Shown here: positions 22,676 through 32,102 of the stretch, piece by piece
Position numbering within the stretch: position 1 is the stretch's first letter
Layout of the letters: each line of letters starts with the position of its first letter
NCBI RefSeq assembly: GCF_025725665.1
Contig: NZ_CP107009.1
Span: forward strand, 1,612,001-1,676,000
Length of the DNA stretch: 64,000 bases
From: Halomonas sp. LR3S48
GTDB taxonomy: Bacteria; Pseudomonadota; Gammaproteobacteria; Pseudomonadales; Halomonadaceae
Reading direction: 5' to 3'
Translations under genes and position numbers: made by a program
Notes under the pieces: generated by a model
The model's input: the letters and a program-made list of their open reading frames with translations, nothing else
Databases searched by the model: none
Told to the model about the DNA's origin: nothing

Positions 22676-23692
22676 ATGTACGCGCTTGCCCGTTCGATCC
22701 TGTTTCGCTTCGATGCCGAAACCGCCCACGGCCATGCGCTCACCGCCCTGGACCTGGCCCATCGATTCAAGCTGGCGGGGCGCCTCGGAGGCGCACGTGT
22801 CGACGATCCGGTACAACTGATGGGGCTGCGCTTCCCCAATCGGGTAGGCCTGGCAGCGGGGTTGGACAAGAATGCCGAGCATCTCGATTCGCTGGGGGCC
22901 CTCGGTTTCGGCTTCGTCGAAGTCGGCACCGTCACGCCCAAGCCGCAGGGCGGCAACCCCAGGCCGCGCCTGTTCCGCCTGCCGGAGCGCGGCGCGATCA
23001 TCAACCGCATGGGTTTCAACAACGCCGGAGTGGACCACCTGGTGGCGCGGGTCAAGGCTGCCCGTTTCGACGGTGTGATCGGCATCAACATCGGCAAGAA
23101 CCTCACCACGCCGGTGGAGCGTGCCGTCGACGATTACTTGATCTGCCTGGAGAAGGTCCACGCCCATGCCGATTACGTGGCCGTGAACATCTCCTCGCCG
23201 AACACGCCGGGGCTGCGCAACCTGCAGTTCGGTGAACACCTCGAGGCGCTGTTGGGCACCCTGCGCGAGGCGGGAGCTCGGTTGGATCAGGCAAGCGGCC
23301 GGCGGGTGCCGCTGGCGGTCAAGATCGCCCCGGACATGAGCGCCGAGGAGGTGGGGCTGGTGGCCGAGAGCATTGCCGCAAGCGGCATCGATGCGGTAAT
23401 CGCCACCAACACCACGGTTTCGCGCGAGGCGGTAGCCGGGCTGCCTCATGCCGAGGAGCAGGGCGGGCTCTCGGGGCGGCCGGTTTTCGAGCCTTCCAAT
23501 CGTGTGATTCGCGAACTGCGGCACTGCCTCCCCGAGCTGCCAATCATCGGGGTGGGAGGTATCGACAGCGGTGAAGCGGCGCTGGCCAAGGTAGAGGCCG
23601 GGGCCGATCTGGTGCAGCTCTATTCGGGTTTCATCTATCGCGGCCCGGCGTTGATCGGCGAGTGTGCCCGGGCGCTGAAGGATGCGCGTTGA
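22676..23692 (+). CDS. pyrD: Dihydroorotate dehydrogenase (quinone), class 2
   Basis: Membrane-associated FMN enzyme of pyrimidine synthesis passing electrons to quinone. It has 338 aa, with the N-terminal amphipathic extension of class 2 (MYALARSILFRFDAETAHG). Motifs: GLAAGLDKNAEHLD, GFVEVGTVTPKPQGGNPRPR, catalytic Ser in VNISSPNTPGLR, ATNTTVSR, and GGIDSGEAALAKVEAGADLVQLYSGFIY split near the FMN phosphate site. A perfect TATAAT lies at 22632-22637, 38 bp before the ATG. Confidence 0.96.
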   Translation: MYALARSILFRFDAETAHGHALTALDLAHRFKLAGRLGGARVDDPVQLMGLRFPNRVGLAAGLDKNAEHLDSLGALGFGFVEVGTVTPKPQGGNPRPRLFRLPERGAIINRMGFNNAGVDHLVARVKAARFDGVIGINIGKNLTTPVERAVDDYLICLEKVHAHADYVAVNISSPNTPGLRNLQFGEHLEALLGTLREAGARLDQASGRRVPLAVKIAPDMSAEEVGLVAESIAASGIDAVIATNTTVSREAVAGLPHAEEQGGLSGRPVFEPSNRVIRELRHCLPELPIIGVGGIDSGEAALAKVEAGADLVQLYSGFIYRGPALIGECARALKDAR

Positions 23693-23722
23693 ACGGGAAA
23701 GATGTGGAGTGGCACGACAAGA

Positions 23723-23745
23723 AAGCCCGTGCAAGGCACGGGCTT
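23723..23745 (-). terminator. Terminator between pyrD and rmf
   Basis: Perfect 10-bp stem AAGCCCGTGC / GCACGGGCTT with a 3-nt loop. On the minus strand it is followed by TTTCTTGTC, so it best serves rmf. It may also stop pyrD transcripts, since it begins 30 bp after the pyrD stop. Confidence 0.75.
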
Positions 23746-23804
23746 AGCTCATTCCATGCCACCCTGGCGGTGGCAAGGGGACGATCGGTTGGGTGGGAGA
23801 GTCG

Positions 23805-24011
23805 TTACATTACCATCGGGTTCTTGTGAATCCCGGAGACGCCGGTCATGCCGGCCCACTGGTCTCCTCGGCCTTCACGCCAACCACTCATCCAGTATTC
23901 ACGTATATTGACATCCTGACTGGGACAGTCGTCGCGGGAGCGCCCGGAGATACCGGCCTTGTAGCCATGGAGATAGGCGCGTTGGAAGCGATCACGTTTC
24001 TGTCTTTTCAT
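23805..24011 (-). CDS. rmf: Ribosome modulation factor RMF
   Basis: Small basic protein that dimerises 70S ribosomes into inactive 100S particles in stationary phase or stress. It has 68 aa, compared with 55 in E. coli. MKRQKRDRFQRAYLHGYKAGISGRS and YWMSGWREGRGD match the family. The extra 12 or so C-terminal residues (MTGVSGIHKNPMVM) are a lineage extension. The start at MKRQKRD has AGAGGT upstream. Its location between pyrD and rlmKL resembles the E. coli order. Confidence 0.93.
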   Translation of the reverse strand: MKRQKRDRFQRAYLHGYKAGISGRSRDDCPSQDVNIREYWMSGWREGRGDQWAGMTGVSGIHKNPMVM

Positions 24012-24290
24012 CGGATGACCTCTTGTCAAGGTACCAATTTGGGACGCACGACATGCGCGCCCCGGCGTCCTAACCGTACGCTTAGCCGTTATTCGATCCC
24101 TTAACGACGGCAGAGCGGAGTCTGCGAGTCAATCGTGACCCGCCAGAAGGAACGCATGCGTCTTTACAGTAGCTACCATGACTACTCTTAGCCCATCATG
24201 GGGCCCATTGTCGACCTATGTTTCGTCATAAGATCGAGACATTTTTGTAACGAAAGGAATATGCCCGGCCGAAGGGGGCGGGAATGCTGC

Positions 24291-26501
24291 ATGAGTGAGT
24301 CATCCCAACGCGAAACACGGCGGCCTTTCCTGGCCACCTGCCCCAAGGGGCTCGAAGAGCTGCTCGCCGACGAACTGCGCACGTTGGGCGCCGAGCCGCA
24401 AAAGACGACAGTGGCCGGCGTCCATTTCCACGCCGATCTCGAAGCCGCCTATCGCGCCTGCCTGTGGTCGCGGCTGGCCAATCGCATCGTGCTATGCCTG
24501 CTGCGCGAGGAGGGCATCGAGCACCCCGAGGCGTTGCATCGAGTAGCCTCCGGCGTCGACTGGTCCCGGCATCTGCGCCCCGGTGCCACCCTGGCGGTGG
24601 ATTTTCATGGACGCAGCGAGCAGATTCGTCATACCCGTTTCGGGGCTCAGACCGTCAAGGACGGGGTGGTCGATGCCCTGCAAGCGGCCGGCCAGCCGCG
24701 CCCGAGTGTCGATCTGCAGCGCCCCGACTTGCGCCTGTATGCCCATCTTCACCGAGGACGGCTGACACTGGGCGTGGACCTGTCGGGGGAGAGCCTGCAC
24801 CGGCGTGGCTATCGACGCGACGTCGGGCATGCTCCGCTCAAGGAGAACCTGGCGGCGGCACTGCTGATCCGTGCCGACTGGCCGCAGCGTCTGCGCCGGG
24901 GTGAGGCGCTGGTCGATCCGCTGTGCGGTGCCGGCACTCTGCTGATCGAGGCGGCCCTGATGGCCGCCGACATGGCACCCAACCTGAATCGGGAACGCTT
25001 CGGCTTCCATGGCTGGGCATATCACGACGAGGCGGTGTGGGCCGAACTCAAGCGCGAGGCCGAAGCGCGTGCCAGCATCGGTCGCAAGCGATGCCGGAAC
25101 CGGCTCTACGGTTTCGACGAGAGCCCTCCGGCGCTGGCGGCGGCGAAGTCCAACGCCATGCGTGCCGGCATTCCCGCGCTGATCGAATTCACCGGAGCCT
25201 CGCTCAATCAACTGCAGCGCCCCGATGGCCTGGGTGAGGAGATGCGGGGGCTGATCATTACCAACCCACCCTACGGTGAGCGCCTGGGTGAGCTGCCCGA
25301 GCTCGTCACGCTCTACGGCGCGCTGGGTGAAGGCGTGCGTCGTACCTTTCCGGGCTGGCGCCTGGCGGTATTCACCGCCAACCCGGACCTGGGCCACCGC
25401 ATCGGGCTGCGCGCCGACAAGCAGTATTCGCTGAAGAACGGCCCGCTGGAGGCCAAGCTGCTGCTGATGAACGTACCCACTGGAAAGGGCGAGGGAGAGG
25501 CTGCTGTCGCCAATGCCAATGCCAACTCTGCGTCGCGCAGCGAGGGCGCTCAGATGTTCGCCAACCGCTTGGAGAAGAACCGCAAGCGGCTCAAGAAGTG
25601 GCTCAAGCAGTCGGGAGAGACCTGCTATCGGCTCTATGATGCCGACATGCCCGAGTATGCGCTGGCGGTGGATGTCTACGACGGACGGGTCCACGTGCAG
25701 GAGTACGCGCCGCCACGCACGGTGAATGCCGCCCAGGCACAGAAGCGGCTGTTCGACGCGTTGGAGGTGATCCCCGAGGTGCTCGGCGTGGACCCTGGTC
25801 AAGTGGTGATCAAGCGCCGAGAGAAGCAGAGCGGCAAGGCGCAGTACCGTAAGCAGGCCAGCAGCGGGGAACGCTTCCAGGTGCGCGAGGGACGTGCGCG
25901 TCTGTGGGTCAACCTGCGCGACTATCTCGACACCGGGCTGTTCCTCGATCACCGGCCGGTGCGGCGCATGCTGGGCGAGATGGCGGCGGGCAAGCGCTTC
26001 CTCAACCTGTTCTGCTACACCGCCGTGGCCACGGTGCAGGCTGCCCTCGGCACCGAGGAGAAGGGCGGGGCCAGCGACAGCGTAAGTGTCGATCTCTCCA
26101 ATACCTACCTGGAGTGGGCACGCGATAACTTTGCTCTCAATGGTCTCGACCCGTCACGTCATCGGGTAGTACGCGATGACTGCCTGCGTTGGCTGCAGAC
26201 TGCCAAGGCGCAGTTCGACCTGATCTTCCTCGACCCGCCGACCTTCTCCAACTCCAAGAAGATGGAGGGCACCCTCGACGTGCAGCGCGACCACGCTCAA
26301 CTGGTGGAGCTGGCCATGGCAAGGCTGGCACCGGGCGGGACCCTGGTGTTCTCCAATAACCAGCGTCGTTTCCAGCTAGACGAAGGGTTGGCCGAACGCT
26401 TCGCCGTGGAAGACATTTCGGCGCGTACCTTCGACCCTGACTTCCAACGCCGGCCCGACATCCATCACGTGTTCCGGATTCGCCATCGGGAGGCGGCATG
26501 A
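24291..26501 (+). CDS. rlmL: Bifunctional 23S rRNA methyltransferase RlmKL
   Basis: Fused enzyme that makes m2G2445 (N-terminal RlmL part) and m7G2069 (C-terminal RlmK part) in 23S rRNA. It has 736 aa. Order: THUMP domain (about 10-160), RlmL methyltransferase with DPLCGAGTLLIEAAL and the NPPYGERLGEL catalytic loop, then the PUA-like/RlmK half with FLNLFCYTAVATVQAA and LIFLDPPTFSNSKKMEGTLD. The start at MSESSQRE was chosen by homology; an ATG ten codons upstream is possible. It is divergent from rmf, with a 279-bp gap holding both promoters. Confidence 0.95.
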   Translation: MSESSQRETRRPFLATCPKGLEELLADELRTLGAEPQKTTVAGVHFHADLEAAYRACLWSRLANRIVLCLLREEGIEHPEALHRVASGVDWSRHLRPGATLAVDFHGRSEQIRHTRFGAQTVKDGVVDALQAAGQPRPSVDLQRPDLRLYAHLHRGRLTLGVDLSGESLHRRGYRRDVGHAPLKENLAAALLIRADWPQRLRRGEALVDPLCGAGTLLIEAALMAADMAPNLNRERFGFHGWAYHDEAVWAELKREAEARASIGRKRCRNRLYGFDESPPALAAAKSNAMRAGIPALIEFTGASLNQLQRPDGLGEEMRGLIITNPPYGERLGELPELVTLYGALGEGVRRTFPGWRLAVFTANPDLGHRIGLRADKQYSLKNGPLEAKLLLMNVPTGKGEGEAAVANANANSASRSEGAQMFANRLEKNRKRLKKWLKQSGETCYRLYDADMPEYALAVDVYDGRVHVQEYAPPRTVNAAQAQKRLFDALEVIPEVLGVDPGQVVIKRREKQSGKAQYRKQASSGERFQVREGRARLWVNLRDYLDTGLFLDHRPVRRMLGEMAAGKRFLNLFCYTAVATVQAALGTEEKGGASDSVSVDLSNTYLEWARDNFALNGLDPSRHRVVRDDCLRWLQTAKAQFDLIFLDPPTFSNSKKMEGTLDVQRDHAQLVELAMARLAPGGTLVFSNNQRRFQLDEGLAERFAVEDISARTFDPDFQRRPDIHHVFRIRHREAA

Positions 26502-26580
26502 AACTCTCGCTCCACGCTTCATTTCCGCGACGCCCGGCCGATATCCCTTCTAAGGCTCCTGCTTGCCCAGGAGAGGTCGC

Positions 26581-26934
26581 ATGAATCGTCTGACCCTGTA
26601 CACCACACTGGGCTGCCATCTGTGCGAACGGCTCGAGACCCTGCTGGCCAGGCTGCATCATGGCGAGTATCGGCTGGAGAAAGTCGAGATCAGCGAGGAC
26701 GAGGCGCTGATGGAGCGCTACGGCGTGCGTATCCCCGTGCTGGTGGACGAAGCGGGCGATGAGCTCGACATGGGCTTCGAGCCGTCAAGGCTAGCGGCCT
26801 GGCTGGCTGACCGTCACTGTCTCGACGAGACCGCCTGGCGGTGCCAGTCGGGCAAGATGGTATCGGGGGAAGAAGAACGAGGGGAGTGGAAGCCGTCAGT
26901 TCAGCGGTCCACTGGGCGGCGCTACCTCGGCTGA
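26581..26934 (+). CDS. Glutaredoxin-like thiol protein (DUF836 family)
   Basis: A 117-aa thioredoxin-fold protein. It starts MNRLTLYTTLGCHLCERLETLL with a CxxC redox motif (CHLC), followed by the cis-Pro loop VRIPVLVD. This matches the short glutaredoxin-like family of unknown partners. The last 35 residues are polar and non-conserved. AGGAGAGG precedes the ATG. It lies 79 bp after rlmKL on the same strand and may be co-transcribed. Confidence 0.8.
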   Translation: MNRLTLYTTLGCHLCERLETLLARLHHGEYRLEKVEISEDEALMERYGVRIPVLVDEAGDELDMGFEPSRLAAWLADRHCLDETAWRCQSGKMVSGEEERGEWKPSVQRSTGRRYLG

Positions 26935-27042
26935 ACCGGATACGTTGACCCAACGTAGGCCAGGACGCAGCGCCATGGTGGTGAGTTATCCGCGTTTTGA
27001 CAACAATCACGAAGCATGGATTCGTAAGCACAGGGGGTGGAG

Positions 27043-30000
27043 ATGAGTGCACTGCAGCGAAGACGGTGGCAGTGCCTCGCCTTGGGCTGCACGTTGCTGC
27101 TGGCGCTTGCGGACACGGTGCAGAGTGCTGCGGAGCCTGGCGGGATAGAGCTGACCGAGGAAGAGCGCCGCTTTCTGGAGCGGAACGAGCCGATCGTGTT
27201 CGTCAGCCAGAGCCGCTACCCCCCCTTCGAATTCATCGATGCCAGCGCTGAGCGGCGCGGCATCATGGTGGAGCTGGCTCAGTGGATCGCCACCGAGGCC
27301 GGCTTCCACGCGCAGTTGACCGATACCGTCTTCCAGCAGGCACAGGAACGCGTGCTGAACGGTGAAGCCGATGTTCTGACGAGTTTTTTCTACAGTGCGG
27401 TTCGGGACCGTCAGTTCGATTTCACGCATACGGTGTTCGAGGTGCCCGCCGCCATATTCGTCTCCGTTGAGCGCCCCGACATCGCCCTGGCGACCGACCT
27501 CGATGGCAAGCGTGTGGCAACGCAACGCGGCGATTACGCGAAAGAGTACCTGGCCTCATTGGATATCGAGGTCGACCTGATCCAGACCGATGACTTTGCC
27601 AGCGCGGCGCGAGCCGTGATGGATGGCGATGCCGATGCCATGGTGGGCGACGACCAGATCGTCCTCTATTACCTCTACAGTAGCGGTTTGCACGAATCCA
27701 TGAAGCGGGTCGGCGAGCCGCTGTACGTGGGCCTCAATGCCATGGCGGTGGTGGATGGCAATCACCTGTTGCAGTCGATCCTCAACAAGGGGATCGAACA
27801 TGCCCGCGCCAGCGGAACGCTCGACCGGTTGCAAGAGAAGTGGATCGGCGCCGAGCTGCCCGGCCCCGGCTTCGACTGGCGTGATTACTGGCTTTACGGG
27901 GCCGGGCTGGCGCTGGTGGCCATACTGATCGTGGCTTGGAACGTCAGGCTGCGCCAAGTGGTTAGGCGCAAGACGGCGGAGCTGAGGCGTAACGAGCAGC
28001 GGCTCTACGACATTCTCGACGCCACTCGTACCGCTACCTGGGTGATTGACCTGCGCAGCGGCGAATTGCAGGTCAACCACTGCTGGGCGGAAGCGCTCGG
28101 ATATCGGCTGGAAGAGCTGCAGCCGATCACTCTCGAGCGCTGGCGCAAGATGGTGCATCCCGCTGACCTCGGCAAGACCGAGGCGATGCTGGCGCAGCAC
28201 CTGGCGGGTGAGAGTGAAGACTACTCTTGCGAATTTCGTATGCACCACCGCCTCGGTCATTGGGTCTGGCTGCTGGATCGGGGGCAGGTATTGGAGCGAG
28301 ACGACACGGGCCAGGCGCTGACCATGTCGGGAACGCGGATCGATATCTCGGCGCAGAAGCGTGCCGAAGAGAAACTCGAACTCGCTGCCAGCGTGTTTCA
28401 GCATGCGCGGGAGGGCATCGTGATTACCGATGCCAAGGGCGATATCCTCGAAGTCAACGAGGCCTTCACGCGTATCACCGGTTACCGCCGCGACGAGGTC
28501 CTGGGTCGGAACCCGCGTTTTTTGCAGTCGGGTCAGCAGGAGAAGAGCTTCTATCAGGTGTTGTGGGAAGAGTTGCTGGAGAAAGGCGCCTGGGAGGGTG
28601 AGCTCTGGAACCGGCGCAAGAACGGTGAGACCTACCCAGAGCTGCTCACCATTTCCAAAGTCTGTGACAAGCAGGGCCGAGTTTCGCACTTCGTGGCCGT
28701 GTTCACCGACATCAGTCGACAGAAGGAACACGAGCGCCAGCTCCAGAGCATGGCCTTCTTCGACAGCCTGACCGAGCTGCCGAATCGAATCCTGCTGGCC
28801 GACAGGCTGCGCCAGGCCATGCTGGCGGCTCGGCGCAGTGGTTGCAAGGTATCGCTGGCCTACCTCGATCTGGACGGCTTCAAGGAAATCAATGACCGCC
28901 TGGGTCACGCCGTTGGCGACCGGGTTTTGGTGACGATTGCCGAACGCCTGACGTCGGCCCTCCGCGAGGCCGATACGGTGGCCCGCCTCGGCGGGGACGA
29001 GTTCATCATCGTATTGCCGGAGCAGAGCGATGTGGCGACCGTGAGCGGCCTCATCGCTCGGCTACTGCGCCGCATCGCGGAGCCGATCGACATCGAGGGA
29101 ACCCAGCTCTACGTTTCAGGCAGCATCGGCGTGGTCCATTTTTCTCCCGAGGACGAGATCGAGCCCGAGCAGCTCATCCGCCAGGCGGATCAGGCCATGT
29201 ACCAGGCCAAGCAGGCAGGCAAGAACCGCTACCATATCTTCGATACCGAGCACGACCGTGCGGTGCGGGGGCATTACGAAAGCGTCGAACGCATGCGTGA
29301 GGCCCTGGCCCATGACGAGTTCGTGTTGCACTACCAGCCCAAGGTCAACATGTCCACCGGCGAAGTCGTCGGTGTCGAGGCGCTGATTCGCTGGCAGCAT
29401 CCGGAGCGTGGGCTGCTGGCACCGGCTTCCTTCCTTCCGGCGATACAACAGCATCCCCTGGCCATCGACCTGGGAGAGTGGGTACTGGCTCAGGCACTTG
29501 GCCAGTTCGAGGCCTGGGCCAGCGTTGGTATCAGGCTGCCGGTCAGTGTCAATATCGATGCCATCCATCTCCAGCAGGCCGACTTCGTAGAGCGCCTGCG
29601 CGCCGAGATCGAGCGCCACCCCAGTGTGAGGCATGGCGACCTCATGCTCGAGGTGCTCGAGACCAATGCGCTGGAGGATATCGTGCATGTGGCAAGCGTG
29701 ATGAAGGCCTGTCGTTCCTTTGGCGTCGAATTCGCACTGGACGACTTCGGCACCGGGTATTCCTCGCTGACGTATCTTCGCCATTTCCCCGCCAGCATGC
29801 TGAAGATCGACCGCAGCTTCGTACGCGACATGCTCGACGATCCAGAGGACTTGACGATTCTCGAAGGCGTGCTGGGGCTGGCCGTCGCGTTTCGCCGCGG
29901 CATCATTGCCGAGGGAGTGGAGACACTGCTGCACGGACGCATGCTGTTGGCGATGGGCTATCAGTTGGGCCAGGGCTACGCCATCGCCCGGCCCATGCCG

Positions 30001-30435
30001 GCAAAGGCGATCCCGGCCTGGCTAGCCTCGTGGCGCCCCGATCCGTCCTGGCGCCATCGTCAGCGCGCCCGGCCGGAAGAGCTGCAGGCCATTTACGCCA
30101 TGGTCGACCATCGTGCCTGTGCAGTCGGTCTGCTGTGCTACCTGAAGGGCGAGCGGGTTGACCCGCCAGCGGTGAGCTGTCGCAAGAGTCGGCTGGAGCA
30201 GTGGCTGTCAGCCCTCAATGAGTCGCCGGTCAAGGGGGGCGAACATGCGTCGCGAATCGCCGCGCTTTGCACTGTCTACGACCGGCTTGCCGAGGAGGCG
30301 CTGGAGCTCAAGGAACATGAGGATGACGAGCAGGTGAAGCAGTGCGCCCGACGGGTGGAGGGCGTGAGTGAGGAACTGCTTGGCCTGTTGCAGTACTGGA
30401 TCGATGCCAGCGAGGCCGTGCGAGAGGATACGTAG
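27043..30435 (+). CDS. Periplasmic-sensor PAS-PAS-GGDEF-EAL c-di-GMP protein
   Basis: A 1130-aa membrane protein. A signal peptide is followed by a type-3 solute-binding-protein domain (about 35-265; PIVFVSQSRYPPFEFIDASAERRGIMVEL), then one membrane helix near 285-305. Two PAS domains follow (about 320-440 and 445-570). GGDEF has intact motif LGGDEF at about 650, and EAL has intact VEALIRW at about 779 and DDFGTGYSSL. The C-terminal 130 residues contain DHRACAVG and CRKSRLEQWL, reminiscent of a CZB zinc-binding module. Both cyclase and phosphodiesterase activity are possible. An amino-acid-like ligand is expected from the family; its identity is unknown. AGGGGG lies 5 bp before the chosen ATG. 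Confidence 0.9.
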   Translation: MSALQRRRWQCLALGCTLLLALADTVQSAAEPGGIELTEEERRFLERNEPIVFVSQSRYPPFEFIDASAERRGIMVELAQWIATEAGFHAQLTDTVFQQAQERVLNGEADVLTSFFYSAVRDRQFDFTHTVFEVPAAIFVSVERPDIALATDLDGKRVATQRGDYAKEYLASLDIEVDLIQTDDFASAARAVMDGDADAMVGDDQIVLYYLYSSGLHESMKRVGEPLYVGLNAMAVVDGNHLLQSILNKGIEHARASGTLDRLQEKWIGAELPGPGFDWRDYWLYGAGLALVAILIVAWNVRLRQVVRRKTAELRRNEQRLYDILDATRTATWVIDLRSGELQVNHCWAEALGYRLEELQPITLERWRKMVHPADLGKTEAMLAQHLAGESEDYSCEFRMHHRLGHWVWLLDRGQVLERDDTGQALTMSGTRIDISAQKRAEEKLELAASVFQHAREGIVITDAKGDILEVNEAFTRITGYRRDEVLGRNPRFLQSGQQEKSFYQVLWEELLEKGAWEGELWNRRKNGETYPELLTISKVCDKQGRVSHFVAVFTDISRQKEHERQLQSMAFFDSLTELPNRILLADRLRQAMLAARRSGCKVSLAYLDLDGFKEINDRLGHAVGDRVLVTIAERLTSALREADTVARLGGDEFIIVLPEQSDVATVSGLIARLLRRIAEPIDIEGTQLYVSGSIGVVHFSPEDEIEPEQLIRQADQAMYQAKQAGKNRYHIFDTEHDRAVRGHYESVERMREALAHDEFVLHYQPKVNMSTGEVVGVEALIRWQHPERGLLAPASFLPAIQQHPLAIDLGEWVLAQALGQFEAWASVGIRLPVSVNIDAIHLQQADFVERLRAEIERHPSVRHGDLMLEVLETNALEDIVHVASVMKACRSFGVEFALDDFGTGYSSLTYLRHFPASMLKIDRSFVRDMLDDPEDLTILEGVLGLAVAFRRGIIAEGVETLLHGRMLLAMGYQLGQGYAIARPMPAKAIPAWLASWRPDPSWRHRQRARPEELQAIYAMVDHRACAVGLLCYLKGERVDPPAVSCRKSRLEQWLSALNESPVKGGEHASRIAALCTVYDRLAEEALELKEHEDDEQVKQCARRVEGVSEELLGLLQYWIDASEAVREDT

Positions 30436-30482
30436 TCCGCGAAACCCTGCCGTTCACGAAGCCCTGTCGTTCAGGAAGACCC

Positions 30483-30764
30483 CTATAGCGAGTCCAGCAG
30501 CGAGAGCTGTCGTACCGCGGCTTGGCCCTCGGCGCTCCCAGCATCCACTTCGAGCACCTTGCGCAACCCCCGCGACGACTGGATGGTGGCTTCATCGCCG
30601 AGCCACATCATGGCCTGGTCGTGATCGTCGGCCAGCATGTGCTTCAGTCCGCCGAACTGGGTGCCGATCTGCCCCCAGGCACGGCTGAAGATCCAGTCGC
30701 CGAACATGTCCTGGTGAATGTGCACCAGCACGTAGTCGTGTTCACTTTCCCAGCGGACGATCAC
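30483..30764 (-). CDS. Stand-alone WGR-domain protein
   Basis: A 93-aa protein consisting almost only of a WGR fold: VRWESEHDYVLVHIHQDMFGDW, then the signature AWGQIGTQFGGLKHML. WGR domains elsewhere bind nucleic acid in PARPs and MolR-like regulators; the role of single-domain versions is not established. I chose a GTG start with GGGAG 6 bp upstream; the frame is open for 57 more codons upstream, but these are not WGR-like. It is divergent from pdxB and its stop lies 48 bp from the stop of the convergent GGDEF-EAL gene. Confidence 0.7.
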   Translation of the reverse strand: MIVRWESEHDYVLVHIHQDMFGDWIFSRAWGQIGTQFGGLKHMLADDHDQAMMWLGDEATIQSSRGLRKVLEVDAGSAEGQAAVRQLSLLDSL

Positions 30765-30892
30765 GAAGGCTCCCACAGCATCGAGGCACTGCCGGGAGGC
30801 AGTGCGAAAGGTTCGTGCGGTATTGTAAGGTTTAATGCCGACGGCACAAGTCGCGTCTGGCCTTGCCCCCTGCCACACCAAGGAGAGAAAGC

Positions 30893-32047
30893 GTGAGGAT
30901 TCTCGTCGATGCCAACATACCCGGTGCAGAAGCATGCTTCGGCCCGCTGGGCGAACTGGTGAGGCGGCCGGGGCGCGAGATCGATGCCGCGGCCCTGCGC
31001 GATGTCGATGCGCTGGTGATTCGTTCCATCACCCGACTCGATGCGGCGATCATCGACGCGGCCAAGGCACAGGGCTCGCGGCTGCGCTTCGTCGGCACCT
31101 GCACCATCGGCACCGACCATGTCGATCAGGCGGCGATGACGCGCCACGGCATCGCCTTTGCCAGTGCCCCGGGCTGTAACGCCGAGGCGGTGGTCGACTA
31201 CGTGCTGGGCAGCCTGCTTACCCTGGCCGAGCGAGAGGGTTGGCGGCTCAGCGAGCGTCGTGTGGGTATCGTCGGCGTGGGCAACGTGGGCGGGCGGTTA
31301 CGCACCCGTCTCGCTGCCATGGGCCTCGAATGCCTGGCCTGCGATCCGCCTCGCGCGCAGCGCGAGGGCAGTGACGGCTTTCACGACCTCAAGACCCTCA
31401 TCGACGAGTGCGACGTGCTGTGCCTGCATACCCCGCTGGTACGCGAAGGGCCGCATGCGACCCGCCACCTGCTTGATGCCCAGCGCATCGCCGAGCTGGC
31501 GCCTGGCACGCTGCTGCTCAACGCCGGGCGCGGCGACTGCATAGACGGCGCTGCACTGCGTCAGCGTCTGTCGGGCCAGGGCGATATCAGCGCGGTGCTG
31601 GACGTCTGGGAAGGGGAGCCGGGCATCGATCCGGCCCTGCGCGATCTGGCCTCGCTGGCTACGCCGCACATTGCTGGTCACAGCCTCGACGGCAAGTTGC
31701 GCGGCACGCATCAAGTCTACACAGCGCTCTATCGCCACCTGGGGCTGCCGGCCCGGCTCGGCCTGGACGATCTGCTGCCACAGCCGCCTCTGTCGCAACT
31801 CAGGCTAGAGGGCAGGCTCGAGGCCGACGAGGCGCTGCGTCTGTGCTTGCGTGCGGTGTATGACGTGCGCCGCGACCATGACAGCCTGCAACGCGAGAGT
31901 CGGCGGCAGGGCATGGCCAAGGGCTTCGATGCCTGTCGCGCCAACTATCCGTTGCGTCGGGAGCTCTCGACGCTCACGGTCGAGCTAGGTGCGGGGGCGG
32001 AGAGCCTGGCGCCCTGGCTGCAGGGGGCTGGGCTGAACGTAAACTGA
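30893..32047 (+). CDS. pdxB: Erythronate-4-phosphate dehydrogenase
   Basis: Second step of the DXP-dependent pyridoxal phosphate pathway. It has 384 aa. It is a D-2-hydroxyacid dehydrogenase fold with NAD motif VGIVGVGNVGGRLRTRL, the catalytic stretch LNAGRGDCIDGAAL, DVWEGEPGIDP and the His-containing ATPHIAGHSLDGKLRGTHQ. A C-terminal PdxB dimerisation domain is present. The start is a GTG, fixed by AGGAGAG 7 bp upstream. A terminator shared with convergent htpX follows. Confidence 0.95.
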   Translation: MRILVDANIPGAEACFGPLGELVRRPGREIDAAALRDVDALVIRSITRLDAAIIDAAKAQGSRLRFVGTCTIGTDHVDQAAMTRHGIAFASAPGCNAEAVVDYVLGSLLTLAEREGWRLSERRVGIVGVGNVGGRLRTRLAAMGLECLACDPPRAQREGSDGFHDLKTLIDECDVLCLHTPLVREGPHATRHLLDAQRIAELAPGTLLLNAGRGDCIDGAALRQRLSGQGDISAVLDVWEGEPGIDPALRDLASLATPHIAGHSLDGKLRGTHQVYTALYRHLGLPARLGLDDLLPQPPLSQLRLEGRLEADEALRLCLRAVYDVRRDHDSLQRESRRQGMAKGFDACRANYPLRRELSTLTVELGAGAESLAPWLQGAGLNVN

Positions 32048-32052
32048 CGCAA

Positions 32053-32076
32053 AGGGCCCGTCCTTGGACGGGCCCT
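32053..32076. terminator. Terminator between pdxB and htpX
   Basis: A 9-bp GC stem AGGGCCCGT / ACGGGCCCT around CCTTGG, 6 bp after the pdxB stop and before the htpX stop. The T-tract is weak on both sides. Confidence 0.7.
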
Positions 32077-32102
32077 GCTGCTTCTGGGGGAGAGACGCAG
32101 CC

